Assembly (NCBI RefSeq): GCF_003269295.1
Contig: NZ_QLTT01000006.1
Span: 186,001-250,000 of the forward strand
Source of the DNA: Lentzea atacamensis
GTDB taxonomy: Bacteria > Actinomycetota > Actinomycetes > Mycobacteriales > Pseudonocardiaceae
Direction: 5' to 3'
Length of the DNA: 64,000 bases
The translations under genes were made by a program, and so were the position numbers. Under the pieces are notes generated by a model that ran no database searches, was not told where the DNA came from, and worked only from the letters and a program-made list of their open reading frames with translations. Positions 44,466 through 54,251 of the stretch are shown here, piece after piece (position 1 is the first letter of the stretch; the number at the start of each line of letters is the position of its first letter).

Positions 44466-47400
44466 ATGAGCGCGATGCCTAGAGGGGAACGTCCACTGGA
44501 CGAGGGCGACAGTCCACTGCTGCTGTTCGCCGCAGACTTACGACAACTGCGCACCAACGCGGGGCGGCCGAGCTACCGGGAGCTGTCCCGGCGCGCGCAT
44601 TTCTCGGCGAGCACGCTGTCCGACGCGGCGGGCGGCAGGAAGCTGCGGGGGCTCGACGTGACGCTCGCGTACGTCCGCGCGTGCCAGGGTGACGAGACGG
44701 CGTGGGAGCGGCGTTGGCACGACCTCGCCGTCGCGATGGCGCGGAGCAGGTCCGTGGACGGGCCGTCCCCGTACGTGGGCCTGTACCCGTTCACGACCGA
44801 GGACGCCGACAGGTTCTTCGGGCGCGAGGCGCTGACCCACACGTTGCTCGACCGGCTCGGCCGACAGCCGTTCCTCGCGGTGTTCGGCGCGTCGGGGGAG
44901 GGCAAGTCGTCGCTGCTCAGGGCGGGCATCGCGGCGAAGTTCGCGAACGCCGTGGTGTGCACGCCCGGCCCCGACCCCGACGCCGCGCTCGCCGACGCGC
45001 TCGCGCGAAATCCGGACCTGCTGGTAGTCGACCAGTTCGAGGAGCTCTTCACGCTGTGCGAGGACGAGGTGCAGCGCTCGGCGTTCCTCGACGCCCTGCT
45101 CGCCGCGGACTGCCGCCGCGTGATCGCGGTGCGGTCCGACTTCTACCCGCACTGCGCCCAGTACCCGAAACTCGCCGACGCGCTCACCGACGCACAGGTG
45201 CTCCTCGGCACGATGACCCCTGACGAGCTGCGCCGCGCCATCACCCAGCCCGCCGCCACCGTGGGCTGCACCGTCGAAACGGCCCTGCTGACCACTCTCG
45301 TCGCCGAGGCAGCCGGACGCAGCGGCGTGCTGCCCCTCGTGTCGCACGCGTTGCTCGAGACGTGGCACCGCCGTCGCGGCAACACGCTGACCCTCACCGG
45401 CTACCAGGCCGCCGGTGGCATCCAGGGAGCGCTCGCCCAGAGCGCCGAGGCCGCGTACGCCACACTCGACGAGAAGCAGCAGCGCCTCGCCAAGCAGCTC
45501 CTGCTCCGGCTCAGCTCCGATGGCACCAAGCGCCCCATCCCGCGCCAGGACGTCGTGGGCGAGGACGTGCTCGACGTCCTCGCCGACACCCGGTTGATCA
45601 CCGTCGACGAGGACACCGTCGAGGTGACGCACGAGGCGCTGTTCGAGGCCTGGCCCCGGCTGCGGGCCTGGCTGGACGAGGACCGCGAGGGCCTCAGGAC
45701 GCACCGCAGGCTCACCGACGCGACCCGGACGTGGCAGGAGCTGGGCCGCGACACCGACTCGCTCTACCGGGCCACCAGGCTCGCCGAGACGACCGAGTGG
45801 GTCGCCCGCGCCAAGCCGGAGCTGACCGGCGCCGAACGCGAGTTCATCGGCGCGTCGAAGGCCCGCGAGCGTCGTCGTTCCCGCCGCGTGCGCTGGATCG
45901 CGGCCGGCCTGACCGCCCTGCTGGTGGCCACCACGGCGACCGCGGTGCTGGCCGTGCAGCAACGCCGCGAGGTCGACAGGCTGGGCCTGGTGCGGAAGTC
46001 GCAGGAGCTGACCGAGCTGTCCGAGGCGCTGGCGGCCAGCGATCCGGTGCGATCCGCGCAGACGGCACTGGAGGCGTACGAGACCTACCCGACCGTCGAA
46101 GCACGCGGACGGCTGCTCAGCGCGGCGGCCACGCGCACCCCCGGCCGCGAGATCAGCATGGATGGCGCCGGCATCGGACGCACGATGCAGCACGACGGCG
46201 CGTGGAGCGTCGCGGACATCAACGGCGACATCGCGCTGATGGGTCCTCGTGGCCTCGACCTGTACGACGCCACGACCTTCCGCCACATCAAGACGGTGCC
46301 GGTGACGGAGCAGTCCAGCTACGTCTTCGGCTGGGACGTGGCGGAGGACGGCAGGCTCGCCGTGTCCGAGGGCAACGGGTGGATCACCGTGCGCGCCGGG
46401 CTGGAGGCCGAGCCCGTCCGGCTGGAGCGGGTCGGGATGCCGGTGGGTGTCTCCTTCATCGACGACGACCGCGCCCTCCTCGTCGGTGGCGCGGTCTACG
46501 ACCTCGCCACCCGGCAGAAGCGGTTCGAGCTGCCCGTCGGGCAGGTCACCGGCCCGTTCACGATCGACGGCGACAGGACGCTCGTGCTCGCCTCCAGCGG
46601 CTCCGTCGCGGTGTGGGACCTGGTGGCGCGGCACCGGACCGGCGGCTTCTCGATCGGCTCCGGCGTCATCAACCGGGTCGTCCTGCTGCCCGGCGGCAAG
46701 CAGGCCGCGATCGGCACCGACGACGGCCTCGTGGAGGTGCGTGACGTCGTGACCGGCGCGGTCGTGGCGACGCCTCCCCGGCACACCGGCGCGGTCACCA
46801 CGATCAGCATCAGCCCCGACGGAACCGTCCTCACCTCGGCGGGCGCGGACGGCAAGCTGCACCTGTGGGACCTCGCCCGCGGCACCGTGCTCGCCACCCT
46901 CGCGGTCGGTGAGCCGGTGCACTCCACGAGGTTCGCGCCCGACGGCTCGCTCGCCATCGTCACCAGGAACGCGCTGAGGTTCTGGCCTGCGTCGAACATA
47001 CCCAAGGCGTCCGGGCAGATGGTCAGGGCACTCGCGGTCGACAGCGATGGGACCGTGCTCACCCTCGACAGCACGGGCGTCATCGAACGCCGTGACAGCA
47101 CCACGGGCACCGTCAAGCGGGTGGAGACCGGTGTCGTCCAGAACTGGATGGGCCGTTTCAGCCCGGACCGCAAGCTCGTCGTGACGAACGGACCCCTCGC
47201 GGTGCGCGAGGTGGCGACGGGGAACCCGGTCGCGAACCTGTCCACGCTCGGGTTCTCCGAGCAGGGGCGTCAGCCGGTGGCGCTGGAGTTCAGCGGCAAG
47301 TCATTGCTCGCGATCGGCAGCGAGGTGCCCGACGGCGTGTGGCCGGTCGCCGAGGCCGCGCAGCCGAAGCTCATCGGCGGGCTGGCGTGGGGACAGCGCA

Positions 47401-47576
47401 CCTCCGCCGTCTTCGGCCGATCCGACCACGAGATCGTGATCGGGCGTGAGGACGGCGGCATCAGCGTGCGCGACATCAGATCGTGGGAGGAAAAGGCCGT
47501 GCACAGCCCGCACCAGCATCCGGTGCGCGCGATGGTCCTGTCACCTGACAAGACGTTGCTGGCGGCTGGTCGGTGA
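44466..47576 (+). CDS. nSTAND1-WD40 regulator, C-terminus truncated
   Basis: A 1036-residue protein. It has an N-terminal helix-turn-helix (SYRELSRRAHFSASTLSDAA), an nSTAND1 NTPase with Walker A GASGEGKSSLL (141-151) and Walker B LLVVDQFEELF (185-195), one membrane helix (IAAGLTALLVATTATAVLAV) and WD40 repeats (GAVTTISISPDGTVLTSAGA). The last blade stops at LSPDKTLLAAGR. Two more WD40 blades continue at once in the next frame, so the propeller is broken by a frameshift. Such proteins are putative signal-transduction or conflict ATPases. It is inserted between DUF6542 and ispH. Confidence 0.85.
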   Translation: MSAMPRGERPLDEGDSPLLLFAADLRQLRTNAGRPSYRELSRRAHFSASTLSDAAGGRKLRGLDVTLAYVRACQGDETAWERRWHDLAVAMARSRSVDGPSPYVGLYPFTTEDADRFFGREALTHTLLDRLGRQPFLAVFGASGEGKSSLLRAGIAAKFANAVVCTPGPDPDAALADALARNPDLLVVDQFEELFTLCEDEVQRSAFLDALLAADCRRVIAVRSDFYPHCAQYPKLADALTDAQVLLGTMTPDELRRAITQPAATVGCTVETALLTTLVAEAAGRSGVLPLVSHALLETWHRRRGNTLTLTGYQAAGGIQGALAQSAEAAYATLDEKQQRLAKQLLLRLSSDGTKRPIPRQDVVGEDVLDVLADTRLITVDEDTVEVTHEALFEAWPRLRAWLDEDREGLRTHRRLTDATRTWQELGRDTDSLYRATRLAETTEWVARAKPELTGAEREFIGASKARERRRSRRVRWIAAGLTALLVATTATAVLAVQQRREVDRLGLVRKSQELTELSEALAASDPVRSAQTALEAYETYPTVEARGRLLSAAATRTPGREISMDGAGIGRTMQHDGAWSVADINGDIALMGPRGLDLYDATTFRHIKTVPVTEQSSYVFGWDVAEDGRLAVSEGNGWITVRAGLEAEPVRLERVGMPVGVSFIDDDRALLVGGAVYDLATRQKRFELPVGQVTGPFTIDGDRTLVLASSGSVAVWDLVARHRTGGFSIGSGVINRVVLLPGGKQAAIGTDDGLVEVRDVVTGAVVATPPRHTGAVTTISISPDGTVLTSAGADGKLHLWDLARGTVLATLAVGEPVHSTRFAPDGSLAIVTRNALRFWPASNIPKASGQMVRALAVDSDGTVLTLDSTGVIERRDSTTGTVKRVETGVVQNWMGRFSPDRKLVVTNGPLAVREVATGNPVANLSTLGFSEQGRQPVALEFSGKSLLAIGSEVPDGVWPVAEAAQPKLIGGLAWGQRTSAVFGRSDHEIVIGREDGGISVRDIRSWEEKAVHSPHQHPVRAMVLSPDKTLLAAGR

Positions 47577-47835
47577 GCTGCGCGGCCACACCCAGGGGGT
47601 GACCGCACTCGAGTTCAGCCCCGACTCAGCCCGGCTCGCGAGCGGCGGCCGCGACCGGGACGTCGTCGTGTGGGACGTCGGCGCGCGAGCCTCGTGGGCG
47701 ACCTTGCGCGGGCACAACCAGCCGGTCACGCACCTGGCGTGGCGACCGGACGACACCGCGGTGGTGTCGGCCGGGACCGACGCGGTGAACGTGTGGGGCC
47801 TGGACGTGGACCAGGCCCTCCGCACGATCCGTTAG
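47577..47835 (+). pseudogene. Out-of-frame WD40 end of the nSTAND gene
   Basis: In the +1 frame relative to the gene before, the sequence reads GELRGHTQGVTALEFSPDSA, RDRDVVVWDVGARASWATLR and GHNQPVTHLAWRPDDTAVVS, ending [11 protein letters not shown] and TAG. These are good WD40 blades with no start or ribosome-binding site. About 15-20 residues that should join AAG to GELRGH are missing, which points to a small deletion rather than a single-base slip. Confidence 0.8.
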
Positions 47836-48776
47836 CGCACGAGGTCCTTGCGGAGCTCGCGCGGCAACGAGAAGGCGATCTTCTCGTTGGCCGTGGTGAT
47901 CTCCTCGACCTCGCCGAAGCCGTGCGACTCGAGGAACTTCAGCAGCTCCATCACCAGGATGTCCGGCACCGACGCGCCCGACGTGACGCCGACGGTCTCG
48001 ACGCCCTCGAGCCACGCCAGGTCGACCTCCTTGGCGTAGTCGATCAGGTACGAGGCCTTCGCGCCGTTCTGCAGCGCGACCTCGACCAGCCGGACCGAGT
48101 TGGACGAGTTCTTCGAGCCCACGACGAGCACGAGGTCGCACGACGGCGCCATCGTCTTCACCGCGGTCTGGCGGTTCGAGGTGGCGTAGCAGATGTCGTC
48201 GGACGGCGGGTCCTGCAGCTCGGGGAAGCGGTCCTTGAGCTGCCGGACGCGCACCATGGTCTCGTCGACCGAGAGCGTGGTCTGCGACAGCCAGATGACC
48301 TTGCTCGGGTCGCGCACCTCGACCGTGGCCGCGTCCTCCGCGGTGTCGACGAGCTGCACGTGGTCGGGGGCCTCACCGGCGGTGCCCTCGACCTCCTCGT
48401 GGCCCTCGTGGCCGATCAGGAGGATGTCGTAGTCCTCCTTGGCGAAGCGCACGGCTTCCTTGTGCACCTTGGTCACCAGCGGGCACGTGGCGTCGATGGT
48501 GCGCAACGACCGTTGCGCCGCCTCCTCGTGGACCGCCGGCGACACGCCGTGCGCTGAGAACACCACGAGTGCGCCCTCAGGAACCTCGTCGGTCTCGTTG
48601 ACGAAGATGGCACCGCGGTCGGACAGGGTCTCCACGACGTACTTGTTGTGGACGATCTCCTTGCGCACGTAGACGGGTGCGCCGTACTGCTCGAGGGCGC
48701 GCTCGACCGTCTCGACGGCACGATCAACGCCCGCGCAGTAACCACGCGGCTTCGCCAACAGGACTCGCTTGGGCAT
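47832..48776 (-). CDS. ispH: 4-hydroxy-3-methylbut-2-enyl diphosphate reductase
   Basis: A 314-residue IspH/LytB, last step of the MEP isoprenoid pathway, making IPP and DMAPP with a 4Fe-4S cluster. Cluster Cys lie in [35 protein letters not shown] and [14 protein letters not shown], with [15 protein letters not shown] and TSGASVPD also conserved. ATG at 48776. The neighbours lipid-droplet protein, xseA and xseB match the mycobacterial order. Confidence 0.95.
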   Translation of the reverse strand: MPKRVLLAKPRGYCAGVDRAVETVERALEQYGAPVYVRKEIVHNKYVVETLSDRGAIFVNETDEVPEGALVVFSAHGVSPAVHEEAAQRSLRTIDATCPLVTKVHKEAVRFAKEDYDILLIGHEGHEEVEGTAGEAPDHVQLVDTAEDAATVEVRDPSKVIWLSQTTLSVDETMVRVRQLKDRFPELQDPPSDDICYATSNRQTAVKTMAPSCDLVLVVGSKNSSNSVRLVEVALQNGAKASYLIDYAKEVDLAWLEGVETVGVTSGASVPDILVMELLKFLESHGFGEVEEITTANEKIAFSLPRELRKDLVR

Positions 48777-48839
48777 GACACCAGGGTACCCAGGCCGAGT
48801 TCTTCGCTTCTCAGCCGCAGTTGCGGCAGGCTAGGGGCC

Positions 48840-49328
48840 ATGAAGCCACTGCCGTTGACGGTCCGCGTCGCCGCTGGACTCGCGGTGACCGCCCTCGAAC
48901 AGGCGCGCAAGCTGCCGCAGCAGCTCGCCGGACTCCCGCTCACGGTGGTCAGCGAGGCGATGCAGTTGTCCATGCGCGTGCAGCAGCATGTGACCGAACT
49001 CGCCATCAAAGGTGACGACGTCCTCTCCGGACTGAGGCCCGTGGAGGAGGAGCCGGAGTGGGCGACGTTCGACGAGGACGAGACGCCGGACACCGCCGAG
49101 GTCCCCGCCGACGATCCGTGGGAAGAGGAGGAGCGCGCGATCGCGGAGGTCCCGGAGTTCCTCCCGACCTACGACGAGCTGTCGATCGCCCAGCTGCGCG
49201 CTCGGCTGCGCAACCTGAGCGAGGAGCAGCTGGAGGAACTGCTGCGCTACGAGAAGGCTCACGCCGGAAGGCCTGAGTTCGTCGGCATGCTCAACCGCCG
49301 GATCGCGACGGTGAAAGCTCAGTCGTGA
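48840..49328 (+). CDS. Lipid-droplet-associated protein (Rv1109c type)
   Basis: A 162-residue protein. A hydrophobic N-terminal part ([40 protein letters not shown]) is followed by an acidic linker and a helical C-terminal part ([20 protein letters not shown]). It matches the protein annotated as lipid-droplet-associated between ispH and xseA in Corynebacteriales and Pseudonocardiales. ATG at 48840; the stop is coupled to xseA as GTGA. The exact role is unproven. Confidence 0.75.
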   Translation: MKPLPLTVRVAAGLAVTALEQARKLPQQLAGLPLTVVSEAMQLSMRVQQHVTELAIKGDDVLSGLRPVEEEPEWATFDEDETPDTAEVPADDPWEEEERAIAEVPEFLPTYDELSIAQLRARLRNLSEEQLEELLRYEKAHAGRPEFVGMLNRRIATVKAQS

Positions 49329-50563
49329 GCGAAGCAAAATCCACGCCGGAGAACCCGTGGCCGGTGCGGACGGTCGCCCGCAAGCTGCTCGACTGGATCA
49401 ACCGGCTCGGCGACGTCTGGGTCGAGGGCCAGGTCACGCAGCTCAACGCGCGCAGCTCGACGGCGTTCCTGACGCTGCGCGACCCGAGCGTCGACATGTC
49501 CATGTCGATCACCTGCAACGCCGGGATGATCCGCGAGCTGCAGCTCACCGAGGGCAGCCGCGTCGTCGTGCACGGGAAGATCAGCTTCTACCCGAACCGG
49601 GGCACGCTGTCGTTGCGCGCGGACGAGATCCGCGCCGTCGGCATCGGTGAGCTGCTCGCGCGCATCGAGCGGTTGCGCAAGCTGCTGCACGCCGAGGGCC
49701 TGTTCGACCCGCGCCGCAAGCGCCGTCCGCCGTTCCTGCCGAACAAGATCGGTCTCGTCACCGGCCGTGCGTCGGCAGCGGAACGGGACGTGCTCACCAA
49801 CGCGCGCAACCGTTGGCCCGCAGCGCACTTCCGCGTCATCAACGTCGCGGTGCAGGGCCCGATGGCGGTCACCCAGGTGATCACGGCACTGTCCACTCTG
49901 GACCGGGATCCCGAGTGCGACGTCATCATCGTCGCCCGCGGCGGCGGCAGCGTGGAGGACCTGCTGCCGTTCTCCGACGAGGCGCTGTGCCGCGCGGTGT
50001 CGGCCTGCCGCACGCCGGTGCTGTCGGCGATCGGGCACGAGCCGGACACCCCGCTCGTCGACCACGTCGCGGACGTCCGCTGCTCGACGCCGACCGACGC
50101 GGGCAAACGGGTGGTTCCCGATGTCGCCGAAGAGAGTGAACGCGTCCGCCAGATGCGCGATCGCGGACGGCGTGCGCTGCACGGCTGGGTCGACCGGGAA
50201 CGCAAACTGCTCGACGCGTTGCGCTCGCGACCAGTACTTTCGGATCCGTACGGTCCGCTGGAGCGCCGTGCCGAAGAAGTGAATCGTCTTCGCGAACAAG
50301 GCCGTAGGGCGGTCACGCAACGTCTCGATCGGGAAGACGTCCACCTATCAGGGACGAAAGCCCGCTTGACGACCCTCGGACCAGCCGCCACGCTGGCCCG
50401 CGGATACGCCGTTGTGCAACTCGTCACACCTGACGGGCCCGACGGCGTGTTGCGTTCTGTGACGGACGCCCCGAGCGGAACACAGCTGCGGGTACGCGTC
50501 GTTGACGGAGCAGTGCAGGCAACCGTGACCAGTGCGGAAGGGGGAGGTACCGATGATGCGTGA
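49325..50563 (+). CDS. xseA: Exodeoxyribonuclease VII large subunit
   Basis: A 412-residue subunit with an N-terminal OB fold ([20 protein letters not shown]) and catalytic core ([60 protein letters not shown]). The helical C-terminal part and TLARGYAVV tail follow. It degrades single-stranded DNA with XseB. GTG at 49325 overlaps the upstream gene. Here a 114-codon gene intervenes before xseB. Confidence 0.95.
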   Translation: MSEAKSTPENPWPVRTVARKLLDWINRLGDVWVEGQVTQLNARSSTAFLTLRDPSVDMSMSITCNAGMIRELQLTEGSRVVVHGKISFYPNRGTLSLRADEIRAVGIGELLARIERLRKLLHAEGLFDPRRKRRPPFLPNKIGLVTGRASAAERDVLTNARNRWPAAHFRVINVAVQGPMAVTQVITALSTLDRDPECDVIIVARGGGSVEDLLPFSDEALCRAVSACRTPVLSAIGHEPDTPLVDHVADVRCSTPTDAGKRVVPDVAEESERVRQMRDRGRRALHGWVDRERKLLDALRSRPVLSDPYGPLERRAEEVNRLREQGRRAVTQRLDREDVHLSGTKARLTTLGPAATLARGYAVVQLVTPDGPDGVLRSVTDAPSGTQLRVRVVDGAVQATVTSAEGGGTDDA

Positions 50564-50897
50564 TGCCGTGTTCCTGCCCCTGACCATGGAGGCGGCCGGC
50601 GAGTGCGCCTCCGGGCTGCGGAACAAGGCGGAGGCGGCGAACAGGGCCGCCGCGGAGTGCTGGACGGCCTTGGTGGGCGACTGCGACACCACGAGCCGCC
50701 GCACGCTGATCCTGACGCTGCACGATCTGAGCGAGGCGACCGCGGGAACGGTCCAGTACCGGCGTGTCACGGAGGCCGAGGCACTGATCGACGAGGCCGT
50801 GCGAGAGGGTGACGGCGAGGAGTTCGCGGAGGCTCTCGTCGGATACGACCTGGCCGTCGCGACCGTGCTGAGCCGTCTGAGGAGCCAGTCCGCGTGA
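50553..50897 (+). CDS. Unrecognised protein between xseA and xseB
   Basis: A 114-residue mostly helical, acidic protein ([40 protein letters not shown]). ATG at 50553 or 50556 follows a GGGAGG site. It overlaps xseA by 11 bases and xseB by GTGA, so it is expressed with both exonuclease VII subunits. I do not recognise it, and it is not a duplicate of xseB. Confidence 0.7.
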   Translation: MMRDAVFLPLTMEAAGECASGLRNKAEAANRAAAECWTALVGDCDTTSRRTLILTLHDLSEATAGTVQYRRVTEAEALIDEAVREGDGEEFAEALVGYDLAVATVLSRLRSQSA

Positions 50898-51109
50898 GTT
50901 CGGAAACACTCGGTTACGAAGCCGCCCGTGATGAGTTGGTCGAGGTGGTCCGCAAGCTGGAGGCCGGTGGCCTGTCGCTCGAGGACTCACTCGCGCTGTG
51001 GGAACGCGGTGAGGCGCTCGCCAAGACGTGTGAGCAGCATCTCGCCGGAGCGCGCGAGCGAATCGATGCAGCTCTCGCTGTGGTCGAGGAAGACGTTTCC
51101 GAGGGCTGA
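50894..51109 (+). CDS. xseB: Exodeoxyribonuclease VII small subunit
   Basis: A 71-residue XseB with the typical two-helix hairpin: [55 protein letters not shown]. Several copies bind one XseA. GTG at 50894 is coupled to the gene before. Confidence 0.94.
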   Translation: MSSETLGYEAARDELVEVVRKLEAGGLSLEDSLALWERGEALAKTCEQHLAGARERIDAALAVVEEDVSEG

Positions 51110-51176
51110 TCCCGTGCAAGGATTCAGCTGCCGATCACAAAATCCGGCACGCTGAGTAGTCGCATGGAGGCGCGCA

Positions 51177-52217
51177 ATGGTGAACACCCCCGCGGAACGA
51201 CGTCGCGAAGCCCCCGACCGCAACCTGGCATTGGAGCTCGTGCGCGTCACTGAGGCGGCGGCCATGGCTGCCGGCCGGTGGGTGGGACGCGGCGACAAGA
51301 ACGGCGGTGACGGCGCCGCGGTCGACGCGATGCGCAAGCTGATCCACACCGTCTCGATGCGCGGTGTCGTCGTGATCGGCGAGGGCGAGAAGGACGAGGC
51401 GCCCATGCTGTTCAACGGCGAGGAGGTCGGCAACGGCGAAGGCCCCGAGTGCGACGTCGCCGTCGACCCGATCGACGGCACCACGCTGATGTCCAAGGGC
51501 ATGCCGAACGCGCTGGCCGTGCTGGCCGTGGCCGAGCGCGGGGCCATGTTCGACCCGTCCGCCGTGTTCTACATGGAGAAGCTCGCCGTGGGCCCGGAGG
51601 CGGCCGACGTCATCGACATCACCGCCCCGATCGCGGAGAACATCCGCCGCGTCGCGAAGGCCAAGCACAGCGACGTCTCCGACGTGAACGTGTGCATCCT
51701 GGACCGTCCGCGGCACGAGCAGATCGTGCGCGAGGTGCGCCAGGCCGGCGCCCGCATCCACTTCATCTCCGACGGCGACGTGGCGGGCGCGATCTCGGCC
51801 GCGCGTCCCACGTCGGGCGTGGACATGCTCGTGGGCATCGGTGGCACGCCGGAGGGCATCATCGCCGCGGCGGCGCTCAAGTGCGTCGGTGGCGCCATCC
51901 AGGGCCGGTTGTGGCCCAAGGACGACGAGGAGCGCGAGAAGGCGATCGGCGCGGGCCACGACCTCTCCCGCGTGCTCACGACGAACGACCTCGTGTCGGG
52001 CGACAACGTCTTCTTCTGCGCCACGGGCGTTACCGACGGCGACCTTCTGCGTGGTGTGCACTACCGGGCGGGCGGCTGCACCACGCAGTCCATCGTCATG
52101 CGATCGAAGTCCGGCACCGTCCGCATGATCGACGGCTTCCACAGCCTGCACAAGCTGCGCGAATACGCCTCGGTCGACTTCGACCTGCCGGAGGACGTGC
52201 AGCAGCCGCTGCCGTAA
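51177..52217 (+). CDS. glpX: Class II fructose-1,6-bisphosphatase
   Basis: A 346-residue Glp[21 protein letters not shown], metal-site [36 protein letters not shown] (catalytic lithium-sensitive-phosphatase motif), and [20 protein letters not shown]. It removes the C1 phosphate in gluconeogenesis. ATG at 51177 with GGAGG upstream. It keeps the neighbours xseB and fum seen in mycobacteria, though fum is 6 kb further. Confidence 0.96.
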   Translation: MVNTPAERRREAPDRNLALELVRVTEAAAMAAGRWVGRGDKNGGDGAAVDAMRKLIHTVSMRGVVVIGEGEKDEAPMLFNGEEVGNGEGPECDVAVDPIDGTTLMSKGMPNALAVLAVAERGAMFDPSAVFYMEKLAVGPEAADVIDITAPIAENIRRVAKAKHSDVSDVNVCILDRPRHEQIVREVRQAGARIHFISDGDVAGAISAARPTSGVDMLVGIGGTPEGIIAAAALKCVGGAIQGRLWPKDDEEREKAIGAGHDLSRVLTTNDLVSGDNVFFCATGVTDGDLLRGVHYRAGGCTTQSIVMRSKSGTVRMIDGFHSLHKLREYASVDFDLPEDVQQPLP

Positions 52218-52291
52218 AAGGTGAACTGTGAACGCTCAGTAACCAGACGAGTGACCCTAGTCATCGTGTGACTTTCGTCCCTAGTTTCCGT

Positions 52292-52323
52292 CCTGACCCC
52301 GGCAACCCTGCGCCGGGATCAGG
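52292..52323 (+). other. Stem-loop before the protease gene
   Basis: CCTGACCCCGGC (52292-52303) pairs with GCCGGGATCAGG (52312-52323), one mismatch, and runs directly into the AAGGAAG ribosome-binding site. It is either a leader structure controlling the protease or the glpX terminator. Confidence 0.55.
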
Positions 52324-52337
52324 AAGGAAGCTCAACG

Positions 52338-53108
52338 ATGAGGGCACGTTCGTTGTTCTCCGCAATCGCCGTGGCCGCGGGCGCCCTGCTCGCTTCGGCC
52401 GCCGCGGCCACCGCGGCTCCGACCCCCAACCCTGACGGCGACGTCTCGCCGATGATCGTCGGTGGCCGCAACGCCACCCAGGTCTACTCGTGGATGGTCT
52501 CGCTGCAGAGCACCTCCGGCAGCCACTTCTGCGGTGGCACGCTGATCAAGTCCAACTGGGTCGTGACGGCGAAGCACTGCGTCCAGGGCCGCACCCCGTC
52601 GTCGACCCAGGCGCGGATCGGCACCACCAACCGCACCAGCGGCGGCACGGTGGCCCGCGCGTCGCGGATCATCAACCACCCGTCGGCCGACCTGGCGCTC
52701 GTCCAGCTGTCCACCTCGGTCAGCCAGGCTCCCGCCGCCGTGGCGGCCACGTCCGGTCCGGTCGGCACCCCGTCGCGGATCATCGGCTGGGGCCAGACGT
52801 GTCCGATCCGCGGCGGCTGCGGCGCTCCGATCACCCTGCAGGAGCTCGACACGTCGATCGTCTCGGACAGCCGGTGCTCCGGCATCAACGCCGCCTCGGA
52901 GATCTGCACGAACAACACCGACGGCAACAAGGGCGCCTGCTACGGCGACTCGGGTGGCCCGCAGGTGAAGTCGGTGTCCGGCCGCTGGGAGCTGATCGGC
53001 GCGACGAGCCGCTCCGGTGGTGGCGCGACCTGCGCGACCGCTCCGTCGATCTACGTGGACGTCCCGTACTTCCGCTCGTGGATCAGCCAGTACGCGGGCT
53101 CGGTGTAA
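52338..53108 (+). CDS. Secreted trypsin-like serine protease (S1)
   Basis: A 256-residue protein. A signal peptide (MRARSLFSAIAVAAGALLAS) and a short propeptide are followed by the mature start IVGGRNATQVYSWMVSLQST. The triad is His in VVTAKHCVQG, Asp in SADLALVQLS and Ser in CYGDSGGPQVK. The six Cys that can be seen fit paired disulfides. Unusual is TAKHC for TAAHC. It is exported and matures by cleavage before IVGG. It is monocistronic with its own terminator. Confidence 0.92.
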   Translation: MRARSLFSAIAVAAGALLASAAAATAAPTPNPDGDVSPMIVGGRNATQVYSWMVSLQSTSGSHFCGGTLIKSNWVVTAKHCVQGRTPSSTQARIGTTNRTSGGTVARASRIINHPSADLALVQLSTSVSQAPAAVAATSGPVGTPSRIIGWGQTCPIRGGCGAPITLQELDTSIVSDSRCSGINAASEICTNNTDGNKGACYGDSGGPQVKSVSGRWELIGATSRSGGGATCATAPSIYVDVPYFRSWISQYAGSV

Positions 53109-53125
53109 ACCGGTAAACGCGTTTT

Positions 53126-53164
53126 GAGGGCCCGTCTCCCAACCGTTATGGGAGGCGGGCCCTC
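53126..53164 (+). terminator. Terminator after the protease gene
   Basis: GAGGGCCCGTCTCCCA (53126-53141) pairs with TGGGAGGCGGGCCCTC (53149-53164), a 16-bp stem with one G-T pair and a 7-base loop. Confidence 0.85.
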
Positions 53165-53232
53165 GCTTTGCAACCCCGGTGATCGTCCAGTCGTCTACTT
53201 CGGCAAAGGATGAATCACTGAGGGGGTGCGCG

Positions 53233-53778
53233 ATGCGGATGCTGCTCGCGGCGATCGCGTTGATGTCGGTGGCGGGATGTGCGCAGGGAACCGTGCACGC
53301 TGAAACTCCTGCAGCGCCACCGCCTTCGTCATCGTCTTCTTCGCCTGTGCCCGCGTCTTCGCCGGCGCCCGTGTCTTCCTCTGAGACGCCTCCCCCGCCA
53401 CCACCGCCTCCCGCTCCGGTCGTGAAGCCGACGCCGTGCGACATCAGCGACGGCGCGTGCATCCAGCTCTCCACGAACCAGTCGTGGGTCCTGCGCGGCG
53501 ACAAGATCGTCTACGGCCCGGTGCCGATCACCCACGGGCGCAAGGGCTTCGAGACGCCGCTCGGCAAGTTCCCGGTGCTGCGCAAGGTGAAGGACGAGTG
53601 GAGCCGCCCGTACAACGCGCCCATGCCGTGGTCGACGTACTTCACCCACAGCGGTATCGCGTTCCACGAGGGCTCGCTGACCGACCCGTCGCACGGCTGC
53701 ATCCACCTGGACCCGAAGGCGGCGCAGTACTACTTCCAGAACCTGTCGATTGGCGAGACGGTTCAGGTGGTCTCATGA
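53233..53778 (+). CDS. L,D-transpeptidase lipoprotein (copy 1)
   Basis: A 181-residue YkuD-domain protein. A lipoprotein signal (MRMLLAAIALMSVAGC) is followed by a Pro/Ser-rich spacer and the catalytic module: PVPITHGRKGFETPLGKFPV, His in FTHSGIAFHEG and Cys in SHGCIHLD. L,D-transpeptidases make 3-3 peptidoglycan cross-links outside the membrane. ATG at 53233 follows GAGGGGG. Two shorter copies follow. No Ig-like or LysM domain is present. Confidence 0.85.
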   Translation: MRMLLAAIALMSVAGCAQGTVHAETPAAPPPSSSSSSPVPASSPAPVSSSETPPPPPPPPAPVVKPTPCDISDGACIQLSTNQSWVLRGDKIVYGPVPITHGRKGFETPLGKFPVLRKVKDEWSRPYNAPMPWSTYFTHSGIAFHEGSLTDPSHGCIHLDPKAAQYYFQNLSIGETVQVVS

Positions 53779-53787
53779 TGATCAACT

Positions 53788-54195
53788 ATGAGAGCCATGG
53801 CCGTCACGGCCCTTCTGCTGCTTAGCCTCGCGGCACCCGCACACGCCTCCGGCTGCACCGTCCACACCGGAGCGTGCGTGCAGAAGCACACGAACCGGGC
53901 CTGGCTCGTCACCAACGGCGTCACGAGCTACGGCCCGGTCCAGATCAGCCATGGCAAGCCGGGGTACGGCACGCCGGTCGGCATGTTCTCCGTGCTGCGC
54001 AAGGTGAAGAACGACTGGAGCATCCCGTACGACGGTCCGATGCCAAACGCCGTGTACTTCACCTACGACGGTGTGGCGTTCCACCAGGGCGACCTGAACT
54101 CCCAGTCGCACGGCTGCGTGCGCCTGACCTGGGAAGCCTCGCAGGTCTTCTACGACAACCTCTTCGTCGGCGAGCGAGTTCAGGTGCTTCCATAA
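53788..54195 (+). CDS. L,D-transpeptidase-like small secreted protein (copy 2)
   Basis: A 135-residue paralogue with a cleavable signal (AVTALLLLSLAAPAHA), no lipobox and no spacer. The YkuD module PVQISHGKPGYGTPVGMFSV ends in catalytic SHGCVRLTWE. It starts at ATG 53788 (or 53797), 9 bases after copy 1. It is about 70% identical by eye to copy 3 over the YkuD module. The minimal length resembles stand-alone YkuD domains. Confidence 0.83.
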   Translation: MRAMAVTALLLLSLAAPAHASGCTVHTGACVQKHTNRAWLVTNGVTSYGPVQISHGKPGYGTPVGMFSVLRKVKNDWSIPYDGPMPNAVYFTYDGVAFHQGDLNSQSHGCVRLTWEASQVFYDNLFVGERVQVLP

Positions 54196-54251
54196 GCAGA
54201 TGATTGAGCTCACCGGATAGTGGTTACCCCATCACTGAGGGGTGATGTGAG

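Noticed and set aside
44466-47835. Programmed frameshift in the nSTAND gene
   Set aside because: No slippery sequence is seen and residues are missing from the blade, so a deletion explains it better.
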